Shown here: in pieces, positions 10,150 through 22,478 of the stretch
How positions within the stretch are numbered: the first letter of the stretch is position 1
Layout: each line of letters opens with the position of its first letter
Source: Blastobasis lacticolella
Taxonomy: Eukaryota > Arthropoda > Insecta > Lepidoptera > Blastobasidae
Assembly (NCBI GenBank): GCA_905147135.1
Contig: LR990050.1
Coordinates: 1,004,501-1,068,500 of the forward strand
Reading direction: 5' to 3'
DNA: 64,000 nucleotides
The notes under the pieces: generated by a model
The model's database searches: none
What the model was told of the DNA's origin: nothing
Seen by the model: the letters and a program-made list of their open reading frames with translations, nothing else
Position numbers and translations under genes: made by a program

Positions 10150-10360
10150 TGGGAGTGAGTATTTCAGTGGTCAAGGTCTGCCACGCCAGAGGTCCCAGGT
10201 TCGATTCCCGGTAGAAAATGAAATGATAAATCTTAATTTCTGCTACGGGTCTAGGTGTTACTTTATATGTATAGATAATAAGTATGTATTTTTAAGTATA
10301 ATGTGTGTACTTTTCAGTTGTACTTTGAGGCTTGATTACGCTGTGTGAATTGTCGAAACC
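10150..10360 (+). repeat. tRNA-derived SINE, third type
   Basis: An A-box-like 'agtggtcaagg' (10165) and a B-box 'ggttcgattcc' (10198) are about 33 bp apart, as in tRNA genes. A non-tRNA body with 'gctacgggtctaggtgttac' follows. The head does not form a full acceptor stem, so it is a SINE and not a tRNA gene. Confidence 0.6.
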
Positions 10361-10841
10361 TGTTTATTATTTCCCTCGCATTGCGTGTTGCGAACACACA
10401 TGCAATTTTACAATATTTATATTGTGTGTTAATTGGAGCTTTATTTTTTGATAATTCTCTCTTAGTTATTAAAACTATCTGATCGCACTTCGAGCTCATT
10501 ATAACACCTCAAATACAGTCACCATCAACGCACACGCAACGCCGGTTTATCTACAATCCACTCCCCGGTCTCCTCTCCTGCGCACATTTGAGATTTTCAG
10601 TAAAGCGCTAACATTCACAAATTGGACTTAACTTGGGGCCATTGAATTTGCTGCTGGAGGGAACTGGGGCAAAGCGAATACTCGAGGCGAGACGGTTGCC
10701 TTGGCGTGGTTGCAGAATTAATAGTCCACAGAAACTGTATTCGCCTCCGAACGCTTCTGTGCCTTTACTTGAAAATTTAAATAATTTAAGGTTCAAATTT
10801 AGAACCCTAAATTAAATATCTAGCCGAAAGATAAATAATAA

Positions 10842-11142
10842 TGTTGGCGTTAATGTTCCGATTGTGCTCTCGCGCACGAAGGTGCGGGTCCGCCTTGACC
10901 GTGATCTAGGATTTGGCAGATACAAACACAAATAAAAATACAAATAAGTTTATTGAAATAATCTAATTAATACATATTATGTTGCAACACGTTTCTAGTA
11001 CATCAACCAGTTTTGCATATAAATGGAAAGGTTATAAGATGGAGCGACTGGCATCTGACCTCCGTGACCCTGTTAACATTGGAACCTGACCAGATTAGAT
11101 CAGAGTTACACTTTCAGTCGCCTGGTCGCCACTAGGCCACCA
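10842..11142 (-). repeat. SINE-A copy interrupted by a 117-bp insertion
   Basis: SINE-A sequence is visible at 10842-10920 and resumes at 11038 ('atggagcgactggcatctga'). The 10921-11037 stretch is AT-rich foreign DNA. The middle and most of the tRNA head are deleted. A short further SINE-A 3' fragment lies at 11214-11251. Confidence 0.7.
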
Positions 11143-11379
11143 AGGTTATCATATATAAGATGTACGGACGCCTGAATTTTCGGCCGTCGCACTCATCGTA
11201 GACCCCTAGTTAGAATCATCTTGGCGTCAATATCCCAATTATGCTCCACCTGCTTGTCTGGTTATATCTAATTTTAGGTTATGGCGTTCCTGTCAATGTT
11301 TATGTGTGAGTTGTTCATATTGGCTGTCTATCATGTTTAGTTCCTTTGCCATCCGCGAGCGATACTAACTGACAACCAG

Positions 11380-11880
11380 TCTACTTTTCTGACGTTCACG
11401 TTACAAAAGCGTGTTCAGAAAACAAAGCATTCCCTTCCGTTTATTTCCACTCAAAAACTTGCCAATGTGTAAATGAAAAATTCACACATCCCACCGAAGG
11501 CACTTAAAAAGGGCAACGCTTAAATAAAAGTTGCGAAAGGGAAAGTAAATAAAGTCGTCACCGGCCATTATGCCAAATGGGGTTCGAATTACTTCCTGGA
11601 GGCTCTCAAAACATTAGGAAAGTTTTTATTCAAAAGTTTGAATAGGATTAGGAAGCTCCCTCTTTGAATACGTCACCTATTGGGATGGTGAAAACAAGGC
11701 GTTACGCTGCGGCCGTGTAAATGCGCACGGCTGTTTTGAGCGACCGCCGCGCAATTACCGTGGTGTACGCTTCGAACGAAACCGTATCGAAATCGGTTCA
11801 TTCGTTCGGGAGCTTTCTGACACACAAATGCACTTGTAAACGCAAAACACTCCTCTTTTTTCTTGAATTAAATTCAAATG
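11380..11880. other. Unique, mixed-composition DNA
   Basis: No repeat family or open frame recognised. GC-balanced with TTAAT/CAATTA-poor sequence. Possibly conserved non-coding DNA, which cannot be tested here. Confidence 0.3.
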
Positions 11881-11954
11881 GCACATGATGCAGTGTTATT
11901 ATTCCTAGGTATACACAATAATGTACTTATCTTTTTCTTCTTTCTTTCTCTTAT

Positions 11955-12123
11955 CTACTTATTTCTACTTATCTATATCTATAAAAATAGAGGAAAAGAT
12001 GGTATGTTTGTGCGTTTGTTTGCCGGAGTTAATTCCGGAAACTACTAAACCGATTTTTATACCAGAAAATAATATTTGCGAAGATCCTAACTGCGCGCGT
12101 GTGAAAGCGCGGGGAACGGCTAG
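11955..12123 (+). mobile_element. Non-autonomous Helitron-like element
   Basis: Begins near 'tctatatctataaaaataga', contains 'actactaaaccgattttta', and ends with a GC-rich hairpin (gcgcgcgtgtgaaagcgcg) followed by CTAGT. That matches the CTRR end and 3' hairpin of lepidopteran Helitrons. No Rep/helicase coding is present. Confidence 0.65.
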
Positions 12124-12662
12124 TACAGCTATTCCTTAAGGGATCGTCGCGAGTCGAGTGTGGCGACTAAGTGCCATGTAATTCAATGACCAGTGCTGAA
12201 AGCTGGTTAGCTCCTAAGAGCTCATGCCTTCTATTGGGTTAAGATCTGTTGCGAGCGATACCGGTAGCTGAAGAGATTTGTATAGGACACCGTAAATAAA
12301 TAAATAAATAATTTATTCAAAAAACTTAAGTCTTAGATTATACCGTACTGGTAGTTAAATTTAGTAGTATAAAATATAAATAGAACAATTTCAAGTCATT
12401 TACAACCAAAGTTATTCACGCAAAGTAAACTAAGTAGATACATGCTATAATTATCATTAACTAGATGCCTAAACTAGGTAAGTAATTTACCTGTATCCAT
12501 GTTAGTAGTTCAATTTAATGTAGGTTATTGCTTGTGATTAAACGTATTATTAAACATTATTAGAATAGACTGGATTATTAGAAATATTATTAGAATGGAC
12601 ATAACAAAGATAAGGTAGTCCAATACACAAGTTGCATCAGTCAAAAAATTAGATAAATCATA

Positions 12663-13042
12663 ATGGAACGGAAGATTTCGCGACGTATTCCAAAACCCAC
12701 CAGAGGTGAGGATGGAACCTGGAGGATGAGAAAGAACGTGGAGATAGAAGAACTCGTGTCCAGGCCTAATATAATCGAAGAGATTAAAGCTGTTCGACTT
12801 CGCTGGCGCGGACACATTGAAAGAATGGGAGATGATCTTGCAGCCGTTTGGTTGGGCCAAATAAACGGCACGCGCCCGGTGTGATGGCCCAGGTATCGAT
12901 GGATGGACGACGTCCTGAAAGACCTGGGTGAACTCAGGATAACTCACTGGGATCAAATCGCGCAGGATAGGGTCCATTGGCGAATTTTTGTGTCCGAGGT
13001 CAAGATCCGCTTCGGGTCGCTGAGCCAGCGAAGTAAGTAAGT
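12663..13042 (+). mobile_element. RTE-type LINE ORF C-terminus and 3' end
   Basis: Plus reading gives GTWRMRKNVEIEELVSRPNI, then KAVRLRWRGHIERMGDD. After frame changes it gives RYRWMDDVLKDLGELRI and FGSLSQRSK, the recurring C-terminal signature of RTE-like LINEs. Ends 'gctgagccagcgaagtaagt', the same tail as 3284-3425. 5'-truncated and frameshifted. Confidence 0.7.
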
Positions 13043-13419
13043 TGTGGTAGGAATATCAAGGCTGAGCAGTATCATCGCCCTAAGCACATAATCGGTTATA
13101 GTCCTCTATCAAGGGCCTTTTTGAGCTGCTCACGAGACTTCTTTCCTGAAACCGGCAGGTGCAGGGTCTGTGGGTGGATCACGAGCAGGTGAGGTTGGCT
13201 TGGGCCCCATACCTCATAGCCATACTTTCTGATCAAAATATTAAATGATAGAGTTAGGCTTTGCAGATTTATGGGTGGTTGCATTTTTCATGAGATCATA
13301 CAACATTTTAGTGAAAACGTATGAGCTTGCGAGGTTTTGCGAACCAACTTTACATGGCCATGTATTTGGTGGAATTCGTATTAGAAATTTAAATGTAATG
13401 TAGTTTTTTGACACGAAGC

Positions 13420-13691
13420 ATTCACTGACTCGGCCGTGTGGTTTCCGGCAGAGTAGAATAGCCTAAACCGTTTACACTCGTGGATGTCTTAAAATGTGAC
13501 TAATGTTTTCGGGACAAAAGATCTAGAATCTCTGTAGCCAAGAAAATGGGCTACAGCTTTTTCCATTGTTATATTTATAACACTGCGTTCTTAGATCCGC
13601 CTGCCAAGCGTGGCAACTTCTCCTTTCGTGGGAGAGGCCCGAAGTCTTGCAGTGGACTGTAATGGGCTGTGATGATGATGATTCACTGACT
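13420..13691 (+). repeat. SINE-B full copy with 11-bp target duplication
   Basis: Element 13431-13680 starts CGGCCGTGTGG and ends in GAT repeats. It is flanked by the exact 11-mer ATTCACTGACT at 13420-13430 and 13681-13691, so it moved by target-primed retroposition. It has no obvious B-box. Other copies: 1-115, 14424-14684, 28449-28709, 33190-33416 and, in reverse, 40786-41210. Confidence 0.9.
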
Positions 13692-14423
13692 GGGGTTTCA
13701 CTTTCCGGCACTGACTGGCTCTGACTGGTATTGTCGGACACGGTCCGGCCGTTGTCGGCGTGGAGTGGATGTGCTCCGGTCATGGGGTGGCCAACATGTC
13801 ACTGTGTGTTTCCTTCCTACTTTCCTACTCTCCCCCCCCCCCTTTTTGACGACTGAAACAGATATAAAATGTCCTACTCAATAAAGAATTTAGAACTTTA
13901 AATGTTGGGTCGGATTTGTCTCTGTTACCTAATAATCGAGGTAAGCCCAGAATCTCTGCTCATTCCTCAGATACTACAATATCACTATTCCGCCAATCAA
14001 TAGCAACCCAACCGTAAACCCTTCTAAGTACATTACTCAAATACAAATCTCCCTCTATTCAGTATGTAATTGAAGCCTGCTAATTCGGCCTATCAGAGGC
14101 CCTGATGCAATAATTCAATGCAACCGCACAATGTAATACCATCGGACAGCATTCATGTGCGGTAAGCTCGTAGTAGCAAATTGATAATCGATTATCATTA
14201 TGTGACTGGTATCAAATACAGGCTCAAGTTATTTCGGGCTGGGAAGGCCTGTTATTCAATGAGGGAGTTCCTTGACGGAGGAATACTAGAAATTATACCT
14301 AATTGGGCATCATTTTCAATTTTATAGACATTTTACACTGAAATTAACTATTGTTAATTATTGTTATGACATTAACTTGAAATGACATATTGAATAAATT
14401 ATAAATAATATTTTATTAATATT

Positions 14424-14684
14424 GGCCGTGTGGTGACCAGCAGACTAAAATAGCACCAACCCCTTACGCTCATGGGTGTCGTACAAGGCGACTAATGTTT
14501 TCGAGGCAAAACATCAAGAGTCTCCGTAGTCTGGAAAATGGGCAGCAGCATTTTCCATTGTTATATTTGAACACTGCGATTTTCAACCCGCCTGCTAAGC
14601 GTGGAGATTATGGCAATAACCTCCCCTTTCGTGGGAGAGACCCTAAGTCCTGCAGTGGACTGTTACGGGCTGTGATGATAATTA
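14424..14684 (+). repeat. SINE-B copy
   Basis: Full-length relative of 13431-13680, from 'ggccgtgtggtgaccagcag' to 'gggctgtgatgataat'. No clear target duplication. Confidence 0.85.
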
Positions 14685-15199
14685 TGACATAATTATTAGT
14701 ATACATCTAATTTCTATGATTATTTGACTTATTGTTTGAATAAATGTTTATATTTTCAAAATTGAAATTAACGAAATGTGTTAATTTTATTCTATTGATA
14801 ACTGAACAAACGGTGTATATGTATTTAATTAATACTTTAAATAAATGAATATAAATATAAATTTATCTACCAAGTTCGATCCATTTTAACCTAATTTCGA
14901 TCCCTCTCTATAATTCATGTTTAAAAATATTGTCATAAACTACAAAAGACAAAAAGGAAAAAAAAATTCAAAAAAAAAATGTAGATCTCAAACCTCATGA
15001 TATTTAGGCAGATTATCCATTCCACACATGCAATATTAGTTTCCAACAGCGAATTTGGGGTATTCCGACACCCGATACCCGTCAGACCTATCTCAGCCAG
15101 CTCGAAGACAAACAAACACCTTAGTGATCTGAGGAATTGTAACGAGGAGATTAGCAGTCAGTGGGATGATTACGGATCCACATTACGTAGTCTTGCAAC

Positions 15200-15290
15200 A
15201 GAGTAGCTTTTACCCTCGACTTCGTCCGCTTCAAACACGGATTTTCGTTCCGCACCCGTACCCGCGGGAACTACCTTGAATTTCGGAATA
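15200..15290 (-). mobile_element. Helitron-like 3' end remnant
   Basis: 'gtagcttttaccctcgacttcgtccgc' resembles the reverse complement of the lepidopteran Helitron 3' hairpin. Diverged. Confidence 0.4.
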
Positions 15291-15395
15291 GATGACAACC
15301 TGTGTGCAATAAGCTAGTTAATAATAATAGTTCCGGAAAAGTCACAGAATAGGAGAGGCGAGATAGCCGAATTATTCAAATAACAGACACATTAA

Positions 15396-15767
15396 CAATT
15401 TTCTTACAATCGAGTCAATTTGGAGACCTTGAATGGGAATTTTCTGAGTGCAATCTAATTACACTTTTAGAGCATGGATGGAAGACATCTAGAGTTCCAA
15501 AGATATCTAACCGATTGACAAAGCCGTTAACGCCCCCGCGGGAATGTTAGTTAGGAATTTCGATTTCATTCAAACGATTTATGAAATCAAATATCCGACG
15601 CAAACTTTCCCGCTGTGAAGTAAACGGCCTTTGGATCAGTTAGAACCTTAGGAACTCTAGACCTCCGCCATCCATGTTCATGCTGGAAATAAATAACAAA
15701 ATTGCCCCCAAAATATTCCTACAGGCAGATCTAACATGTCCAAATTGTCTCGATTGTATGAAAACTG
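15396..15767. mobile_element. Foldback (palindromic) element
   Basis: The left half (ends near 'caattttcttacaatcgagt') and right half ('ctcgattgtatgaaaactg') are reverse complements in blocks across about 370 bp, including a 'catggatgg...tctagagttcc' arm found inverted at 15652-15678. A diverged relative of one half lies at 21105-21310. No coding. Confidence 0.7.
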
Positions 15768-16369
15768 AAAATGTACCCGTTTTTTGCAAAGGAGTGTACA
15801 AAATAAACTAAAGTAATGTAAAATATGTTTATTGCACTTGCTTCCAAGGCACAGAAAGTACAAAACAAACAACATATTAATAAAAAGAGAAAACATTTAA
15901 ACAATAATACACCAATTGTCAATAGCCGTGCCATGGAAAATTGCAATGGGCCGCACTCCGCGTCACGGCGGACGCAGTAGGCTGGTTTTCAGTGCGCCCC
16001 ATACAGCGCTCTATATGATTTATCCGGGACATCGGATCTTCGCCCGGAATTTCCTTACAAATACCACATGGAATTCACGTACAAACTCACAGTCTTTTGA
16101 CTGTAAATACGAGCGTAATGAACAGAATACCGTCGCAGTAGCTCCGCGGTGAGAGGTAAGACCCATGTCACTGTTGGCAATTTGTATTGCTTCTCACTAT
16201 CAGTCAGTTGCCAGTACACCGCACGGCCGACACCGAACAGAACGCGTCAGCTACCACATGACCGCGGTTGGCGGTTGCCTATTCCGAAAGAGATTGTTTA
16301 CTCGAAGATTCGTGATATTTTGACACCGGATTCAAAACAAGGGGTTTAATATGTGAGAATGAGTTTTAA

Positions 16370-16500
16370 ATGTGTATCTGTGTGTCTGTCTGTATCGTAA
16401 CTACCAAACAAATGGACCGATATCGATGCGGTTCTCTGTACTTGCAAATGGTTTAATCGAGTTGCTTCTTAGCTTTGTTTCATTACAATCGATTCAGTAG
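16370..16500 (+). repeat. Interspersed repeat C
   Basis: Contains the shared string of blocks 'gtatcgtaactaccaaac', 'atggaccgatatcgatgcgg' and 'gctttgtttcattacaatcg'. Same family at 19575-19680, 39938-40120, 43662-43900, 44270-44326 and reversed at 33755-33835. Confidence 0.6.
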
Positions 16501-16639
16501 TTTGTTTTAGAGTCTTTGAGTTGTATGTTGTCTTTTTCGGTGGTTTTCAGACATCTGTCTGTTAGGTTATTATTTATTTTTTTATTTATTCCTATCTCAT
16601 AAGTTATTGAGTTGCCAATCTTAACCTAGGAGCTAATTC

Positions 16640-16735
16640 ACACAAAGGATTTTAATGCAGTTTTCAACAATAGATAGAGTGATTCAAGAGGAAGGTTAAC
16701 TAGCAAGAAAAAAAGGGTAGGTAGGGATAAAGGAG
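16640..16735 (-). repeat. Interspersed repeat D, reverse copy
   Basis: Reverse complement of the 'cccttttttcttac...aaccttcctcttgaatcactc' block of 25245-25470 and 32600-32815. Another short reverse copy is at 43430-43500. Confidence 0.6.
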
Positions 16736-17829
16736 ATTGCATAGTATTGCATAAGTTATAAAAGCACCCACGTAGCCAACAAATTCCGATCGAAAGTCTC
16801 AACAGAATCGCTACGAAGCCATTACCATCTTCGCTAGCCCAACAGAATACGTGTGCCGGCATCGAAGGTGTCGACCCACGTCAGGCTGGCCACCAATCAA
16901 TATTCCAGGTCCGTGCCCGCAAATATTAACTTCTGAGTACTCCGTGTTTACAATCCTAGTTAGGGCAGGTGAGTACGTTTGCCTGTTTCGACGTGGTTTT
17001 GGCTTAACACTGTGGTTTTCACAAATATTCGACTATCCCGTGGGATCCTCTATGACGCTCGAGAACAATATAGGTTTCTATATTTTAAACAATTTTAGAA
17101 ATCAGTTCAGTAGTCTTGGTGATTACCCTAGACAACGTCCTTTTTATAATATTAGACATAGACATAGTCGTTTCTTTATTTGATCCAATAACACATTCCA
17201 AAAATTTAAAAGCAACTAAATAAGTACATAATAAGGAAGAAGGAATATTAGCGCCTTTAGTATCGGTTCAGTGTAGTGTTTTTTACAATTTGAGTTATTA
17301 TTATTTTGATAAGGATTATTATTCTCTGGCACGTGTAGTAGTTGTTAAACTTTAAGGCTTAGAATTTCGCCTTAGTAGGTTACACAAACTTATCATTTAC
17401 ACACGCAATCTTATAAAAAAAATCCTTTGTATGCTTGCGCGTTGTGTTCCAGCTCGAAGGATAAGGTAGATCGAAAAATTGTTTTACCTATAGAAAGAGT
17501 AGGTATAGATTTAATTTCCAGATAAAGGTTTGACAGTTTCGCCAAAATCCGACCTCGTACCAACCCCTGCTGAGGTCATCGCAAAATATTCTCGACGACC
17601 TCATAAACGGCTCATCCCTTGCCTCATAACCTTAAACCTGCTGCCAATTAAAAGCTAAGCGAAACAAGTGTCCCGGAATATCCGGGGGACATTACCGTTA
17701 AAACAGCCGTTGCGAGCGACCCCTTACCACGCACGCCCGTCGGAATAACGAAACGTCTGCAGGCCTGTACCTCTACTAAGGGTTTGTGCTGGTCAAAAGA
17801 TATTATTGTGTTTGTAACTGCTTTCAACT

Positions 17830-17965
17830 TTTTTTTTATTCTACGCAGTGAGAAACGAGCAGATAGCCCACCTTATGGTAAGCGATAACTGTCGCCCATA
17901 ACATCTACGATTTATGCATTTAGGTATGCAGAACTGCAGATGCGTTGTCACTGTAAGGACTAAGA
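17830..17965 (+). repeat. Diverged oligo-T-headed repeat
   Basis: T run, then 'attctacgcagtgagaaacg', 'cccaccttatggtaagcg' and 'cataacatctacgatttatg'. Closest to 43290-43385. Confidence 0.55.
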
Positions 17966-18036
17966 TGATATGCCTCATGCCTATAATTACGTTCGCTACC
18001 ATATCCTTCTATCCGGAACACAACAATGCGGTATAC

Positions 18037-18318
18037 TTACCCGGATAAGGCGGTTATACTCCCCCAGGCGGACTCCTCAGACAGATTCCTTCCACCTGAC
18101 CATAACCACCTCTCTGAAACTCTGCTAAAATTAACCATACCGGATGATCCTGTTACTTCTAGTGGAATAGTGGATACCAAGAGGACCAGAGGGAGATCCA
18201 AGAAACTATGGGTTGACATCGCCGAGTCGGATGCGTGAGCCAACGGCGTACGACGTAAGGATGCCAAAGATCTGGCAAAGTGGAGAATAAAGAGCAGGAA
18301 AGCGGGCCCTGGTAGAAG
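18037..18318 (+). mobile_element. RTE-type LINE C-terminal fragment
   Basis: Plus reading: TKRTRGRSKKLWVDIAESDA, a stop, then ANGVRRKDAKDLAKWRIKSR and KAGPGRSRDW. Same C-terminus as 3870-4022 and 60267-61396. The upstream coding part is lost. Confidence 0.7.
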
Positions 18319-18362
18319 CCGGGATTGGCCACTCGGATAATGATTATGTACCCTCTCGGAGA

Positions 18363-18364
<2 letters not shown>

Positions 18365-18408
<44 letters not shown>
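18365..18408. repeat. (TA)n microsatellite
   Basis: About 22 uninterrupted AT/TA dinucleotides between a LINE fragment and an oligo-T-headed repeat. Confidence 0.95.
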
Positions 18409-18412
<4 letters not shown>

Positions 18413-18600
18413 GTCTTACGGTAGGCAATCAGGCTAGCGGGCCACCTGATGGAAAGTGGTCACCACTGCCTACAGACATTAACAACACCAAGAGTATCGC
18501 AAATGCGTTGCCCGCCTCTATAACACGTTGCTCTGGCAAAAAGGCAAATGCCTCTCCACTACCGAAGCCACGGTTCACCAACCCATGGAGCTCTATGGAG
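18409..18600 (+). repeat. Oligo-T-headed interspersed repeat
   Basis: Close copy of 2975-3190: 'gggccacctgatggaaagtg', 'ttaacaacaccaagagtatc', 'cctctataacacgttgctct'. The TA repeat replaces the T run. Confidence 0.75.
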
Positions 18601-19254
18601 GAATATAGCTCGTGTTTGTGAAAAATGTTCGGAATCAGTTAAGTTTCGGAGTCCAACTCTTGATGATGATTCATTGGGTTACATTATTGCAATTTTCTTA
18701 GGAATATGTACCTATTTAAAAATAAAAATACAGTCCATATCAGCAACACCGACCAATAAGTGATATTGACTTGGGCTAAATATAGCTATACAAACAAACA
18801 GTCTAAAGTACCTTAGAAATTATTAGTATTAGAGCAAATATGTACTTAAAGTTTCATTACATTAAGATCTGGCGAAGCAGCAACTCTAAGCAGTAACAGT
18901 GAGTATTTTCAGGAACAAGGAAGATAACTTAAATAATGAAGTTGGAAACATCTAGGAGCCTGTTAAAATATTTACAGAATAATGCTAGCTTAATTTATGC
19001 AGCAACGTTAAAAATAGCTATTCAAATACAAAAACTTACCTATAGGCAAAATCGAGACATAGCGTATCGAGAAAATAAACAGATTATCTGGTGAATCTGG
19101 TAAATCTGGTGAATTTTCAATACTGCGATCTCCAGCCTGCTCCCCAAACGCTGAGATTCTAACGTGTCTGCAGTACCTACTTTCAAACGATGATCCAACT
19201 TAATAGAGTTTTGGGGCCCTACAACCATATCGTGGGCCCAAGCCAACCTCCCAG

Positions 19255-19325
19255 CTGACAGGCGGACGAGGCTCTGCTGAAACGGTGGGAAAGCGAACCC
19301 TAGCAGAAGCCGGGTTTGACTGCCA
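19255..19325 (+). mobile_element. Short RTE-type LINE 3' remnant
   Basis: 'gtgggaaagcgaaccctagcagaagccggg' corresponds to the KWR-KA-PGRSR end of the LINE tails nearby. Only about 70 bp. Confidence 0.35.
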
Positions 19326-19680
19326 GAATATTTGTGAGTCACCTTCAGTTTCACATATGAGAATCAGATGATAACCTCCGATATTTGTCATTAATATACC
19401 TCCTGAGAAGAAGATGACAAACTTTTGACTTCGAAAGGAACATACAAAAAAGCTGTGGGCAGTAATAGTTAGTGGGCGGTAAGTTTTTGTAGGTACCTTC
19501 AAGGTACCCACATAACGCGGTTCCCTGTACGGGAAAAGAGAGTTCTTCAGGGGAGAGAAATTTAACATGTTTCAGTGTGTTTGTGTGTGGCATTGTAGCT
19601 CCTATTAAAAAACCAGTTTAATTGAAATGGTTCCTGGCTTTGTCTCATGCAAATTAGTTCAATTGTTTCGGAAACATTCG

Positions 19681-20530
19681 ACTATAATATATATGGACTG
19701 TCGGACATTTTCCGACGTCGATAGTTAAGGTTATTCGAAAGCATTTTGCATGCGAGAACGCGTGTTAGGGGCTCCGGACCTTCTGAACGGGCCCCCAGCG
19801 TAATATACGCTCCGTAGCGTTAGTTGCTAGGTCCTCGTAGGCTGCGGCAGGGGAGGTGTCAACAACAAACGTTTGCGCTGCTGAGCAAGCCCTTTACGGG
19901 AAAACCAGTTTCGCCCGACAGATACACCTAAGTATTCGCTAGTAGCATCTGGAATTGAATTTCAAAATCCAAATTATTTTACTACAGCCAAGCTATACTT
20001 CTGACCGTAATATAGGGTTGGTTTCGTGGATAGGAACTTTGCTCTTCGTGAGATCTAATAACTTTTTCACAGTGGAGCAGTTAAGAGCTTGCTAAACTTG
20101 GCCAAGCCAAGCCCAGCTGTTATTGGTGGGATTTCATATCTTTTTGTTGTAAGTATAAAAAGGAAGGCCTACTTCTTTCTAGTCTTCTATCAGCTTTATA
20201 GTACTTCTAAACGATTTATAAATCAGCTTTATAACACCTCCGTAGTGCTCTTTAGATTTAATTATTTTAACCAGAAGTGCATCCCCTTTATTGGATTGAA
20301 GGCAATAAGTCAAAGCGGTCTTAATTTTCTTGTTACCGTTTGCATGCAAATCCATGCCTGTATACCAAATTTCAGCTTCAAAGGACTTAGAGGTTTTGAT
20401 GAGATGTCAGTAAGTCACTGTCGATATCGACATATTTTAGGTATTAAAGATGCAAAGTATAAAAGATACGTAAATGAAATTTCGTAAATGTAGCTGACTT
20501 ATACAATAACATTTAGTCTTATCCTAAATC
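19681..20530. other. No gene recognised
   Basis: The plus strand is open for 132 codons (20089-20487), but the product has no recognisable domain and the DNA ('ccaaatttcagcttcaaagg' region) looks like an interspersed repeat. Not called as a gene. Confidence 0.35.
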
Positions 20531-21104
20531 CATTTAGCTGTCTGACATTGTCTAGACTCAAGATATGAGAGGAAGAAAAGGTAGGTAGTGCCCCGTACTT
20601 TTCGCTCGGCTTGGCGAGGGCACTTTCTTGCCCCCAGATGATGATGATTGATAACAATTCGCTTTACCACTAAATAAGAAAAGTCGGTAGTTGCCTCTTT
20701 GACGAGCCTTATTCCCAACAGCAATTACATGCTCTTGACATTACGAGTATATGATATTGCGACGTGACCAATAAAGCTGATTATCTTCATTAGTGACACT
20801 CCTCGGCCAGTATTCAGGGAGGGCGCCAGCTTGATGAAGTTATCCTATGTTCTTGTTACGCGTTCATGGCTATGTTAAGGTTATAAGATTAAAGCAAACT
20901 CGTTACTGTAGATGTCTTGAGACTGTATGTCTTGGAAAATATAAAACTTTACGTATATATTCATATTCATATTCATTTATTCGTAGTAATAATCATACAT
21001 CGTCATTTAAAATAGTTCATGAATTGAATTAAGTACTAATAGGTACTAGCTAGGTATAAACAGTTAGGACCTTTATATACACATTTGCAAAGAAACGGGC
21101 ACAT

Positions 21105-21310
21105 GGGCAATTTTCGATCGAGACAATTTAGAGACCTTGGATTAGTTTGGAGACTTTGGCCCCTGTAAACTTTCTAGGTGCAGTTTGATTATGCATATCT
21201 AGAGCATGGACGGTGAAAAGGTACCTAACTTATCCAAATGGCTGTATACTCCACAGCGGGAAAGTTAGCGTCGGAGTTTCGATTTCATCCATCAGTTGTA
21301 TGAAAAAAAT
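21105..21310. repeat. Half-copy of the foldback element at 15396-15767
   Basis: Shares 'gatcgagacaatttagagac', 'ctagagcatgga' and the 'gtttcgatttcatccatc' region, with insertions and divergence. Confidence 0.5.
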
Positions 21311-21420
21311 TTAATATCGTAATGTAATCCACACGCAAAAAATACATGATCGAAACTTGTATAATTTAACGTTCTGAATGCGGTTGAAACTTGTCGAAGT
21401 GTACAACCTAAAGAAGAGCT

Positions 21421-21500
21421 TGTTGTTAATGTCCCGGTTATAGTCTCGCGCGCGAGACGCCTTCACCATGATCCAGGATTTGGCAAATCAGGCAATTACA
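21421..21500 (-). repeat. SINE-A 3' fragment
   Basis: 'gtcccggttatagtctcgcg' to 'caaatcaggcaattacagg'. The tRNA head is absent. Confidence 0.65.
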
Positions 21501-22020
21501 GGCAACAACGCTGTTAGTTATCCACGCATAAACTCGAATGCAACAAAGCACAACTGGGACTGGGCTTGTATTATCATAATTATTTCTATATAACAATAAC
21601 TATTAACACAACAAACAAAGCCCAGTATTAAAATAAGTAACAATAAAATCCGTGCACCGCAAACGCAGTAATGGCATCAATTATGGCGAAATGCTCTCGG
21701 CTGTCATCATTTGTCAGATGTGGTGTCCGTGCGGACTCTCTATAGGATTAATATCCGGATATTAAAGTGCTGGACAATTTACGGTCTTAATATAGCCGGA
21801 TATAACCCGGATATAATTGCGCCTGATGTATTTAATATACGTCGCCGTGATTTAGCTCCCTCTGAGCCGGATGATGTCTTTATTGCGTATTGCTTGATTA
21901 ATTACTTGAAGATTAGTATTTACTTGAAGAGAAATGTGTAGAATTACTCGATTAAGTATATTTGTTAGGTTGTAGTGCAGAAAAGACCAAGCTATGTTTT
22001 TCGTAAGGAAAGAGGTGGTG

Positions 22021-22311
22021 GTCATCTTGGCGTTAATGTCCCGGTTGTGTTCTCGCACGCGAGAGCCCGGGGTTCGCCTTGACCATGATCCAGAATGTGA
22101 CAGATCAGGTAATTACAGAGCGACTGCCATCTGACCTCCGTGACCCTATAAACAGGGAAACATGACGAGATTGAAACATTCAGTCACCACATTTGGTCAC
22201 CATGTTTTCCCTCAATGTAAGAGCATCGGTTAGTGTTCAATAACTCAAAAAGAGTCACTGATAATACCGGCACTTGAGTTCGGACCCCTGAACCATTAGG
22301 CCACCGATACT
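22021..22311 (-). repeat. SINE-A copy
   Basis: From 'gtcatcttggcgttaatgtc' to 'aaccattaggccaccgatac'. Slightly shortened in the middle; B-box degraded. Confidence 0.8.
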
Positions 22312-22478
22312 CGAAACAGCGTATACGTAGTAGGTCCCTATGCATAAGTCCCAATTTTGATAATAAAATAAATTTCATCCTAGGCTACTTTACTATTGCT
22401 GGCGTAGGTATTTCTTAGAAACAATTATTCCAGTTACAAGTATTCCATAATGTTTTAAACTATCGCGGTTATTATTAC

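Noticed and set aside
9869..10174. 101-codon minus-strand frame that looks protein-like
   Set aside because: Its start overlaps SINE-A-like sequence, so it is more likely repeat-derived.
12525..12977. 150-codon minus-strand frame
   Set aside because: Antisense shadow of the RTE-type LINE C-terminus encoded on the plus strand.
20089..20487. 132-codon open frame on the plus strand
   Set aside because: No domain, no splice or family support, and the DNA resembles a dispersed repeat.
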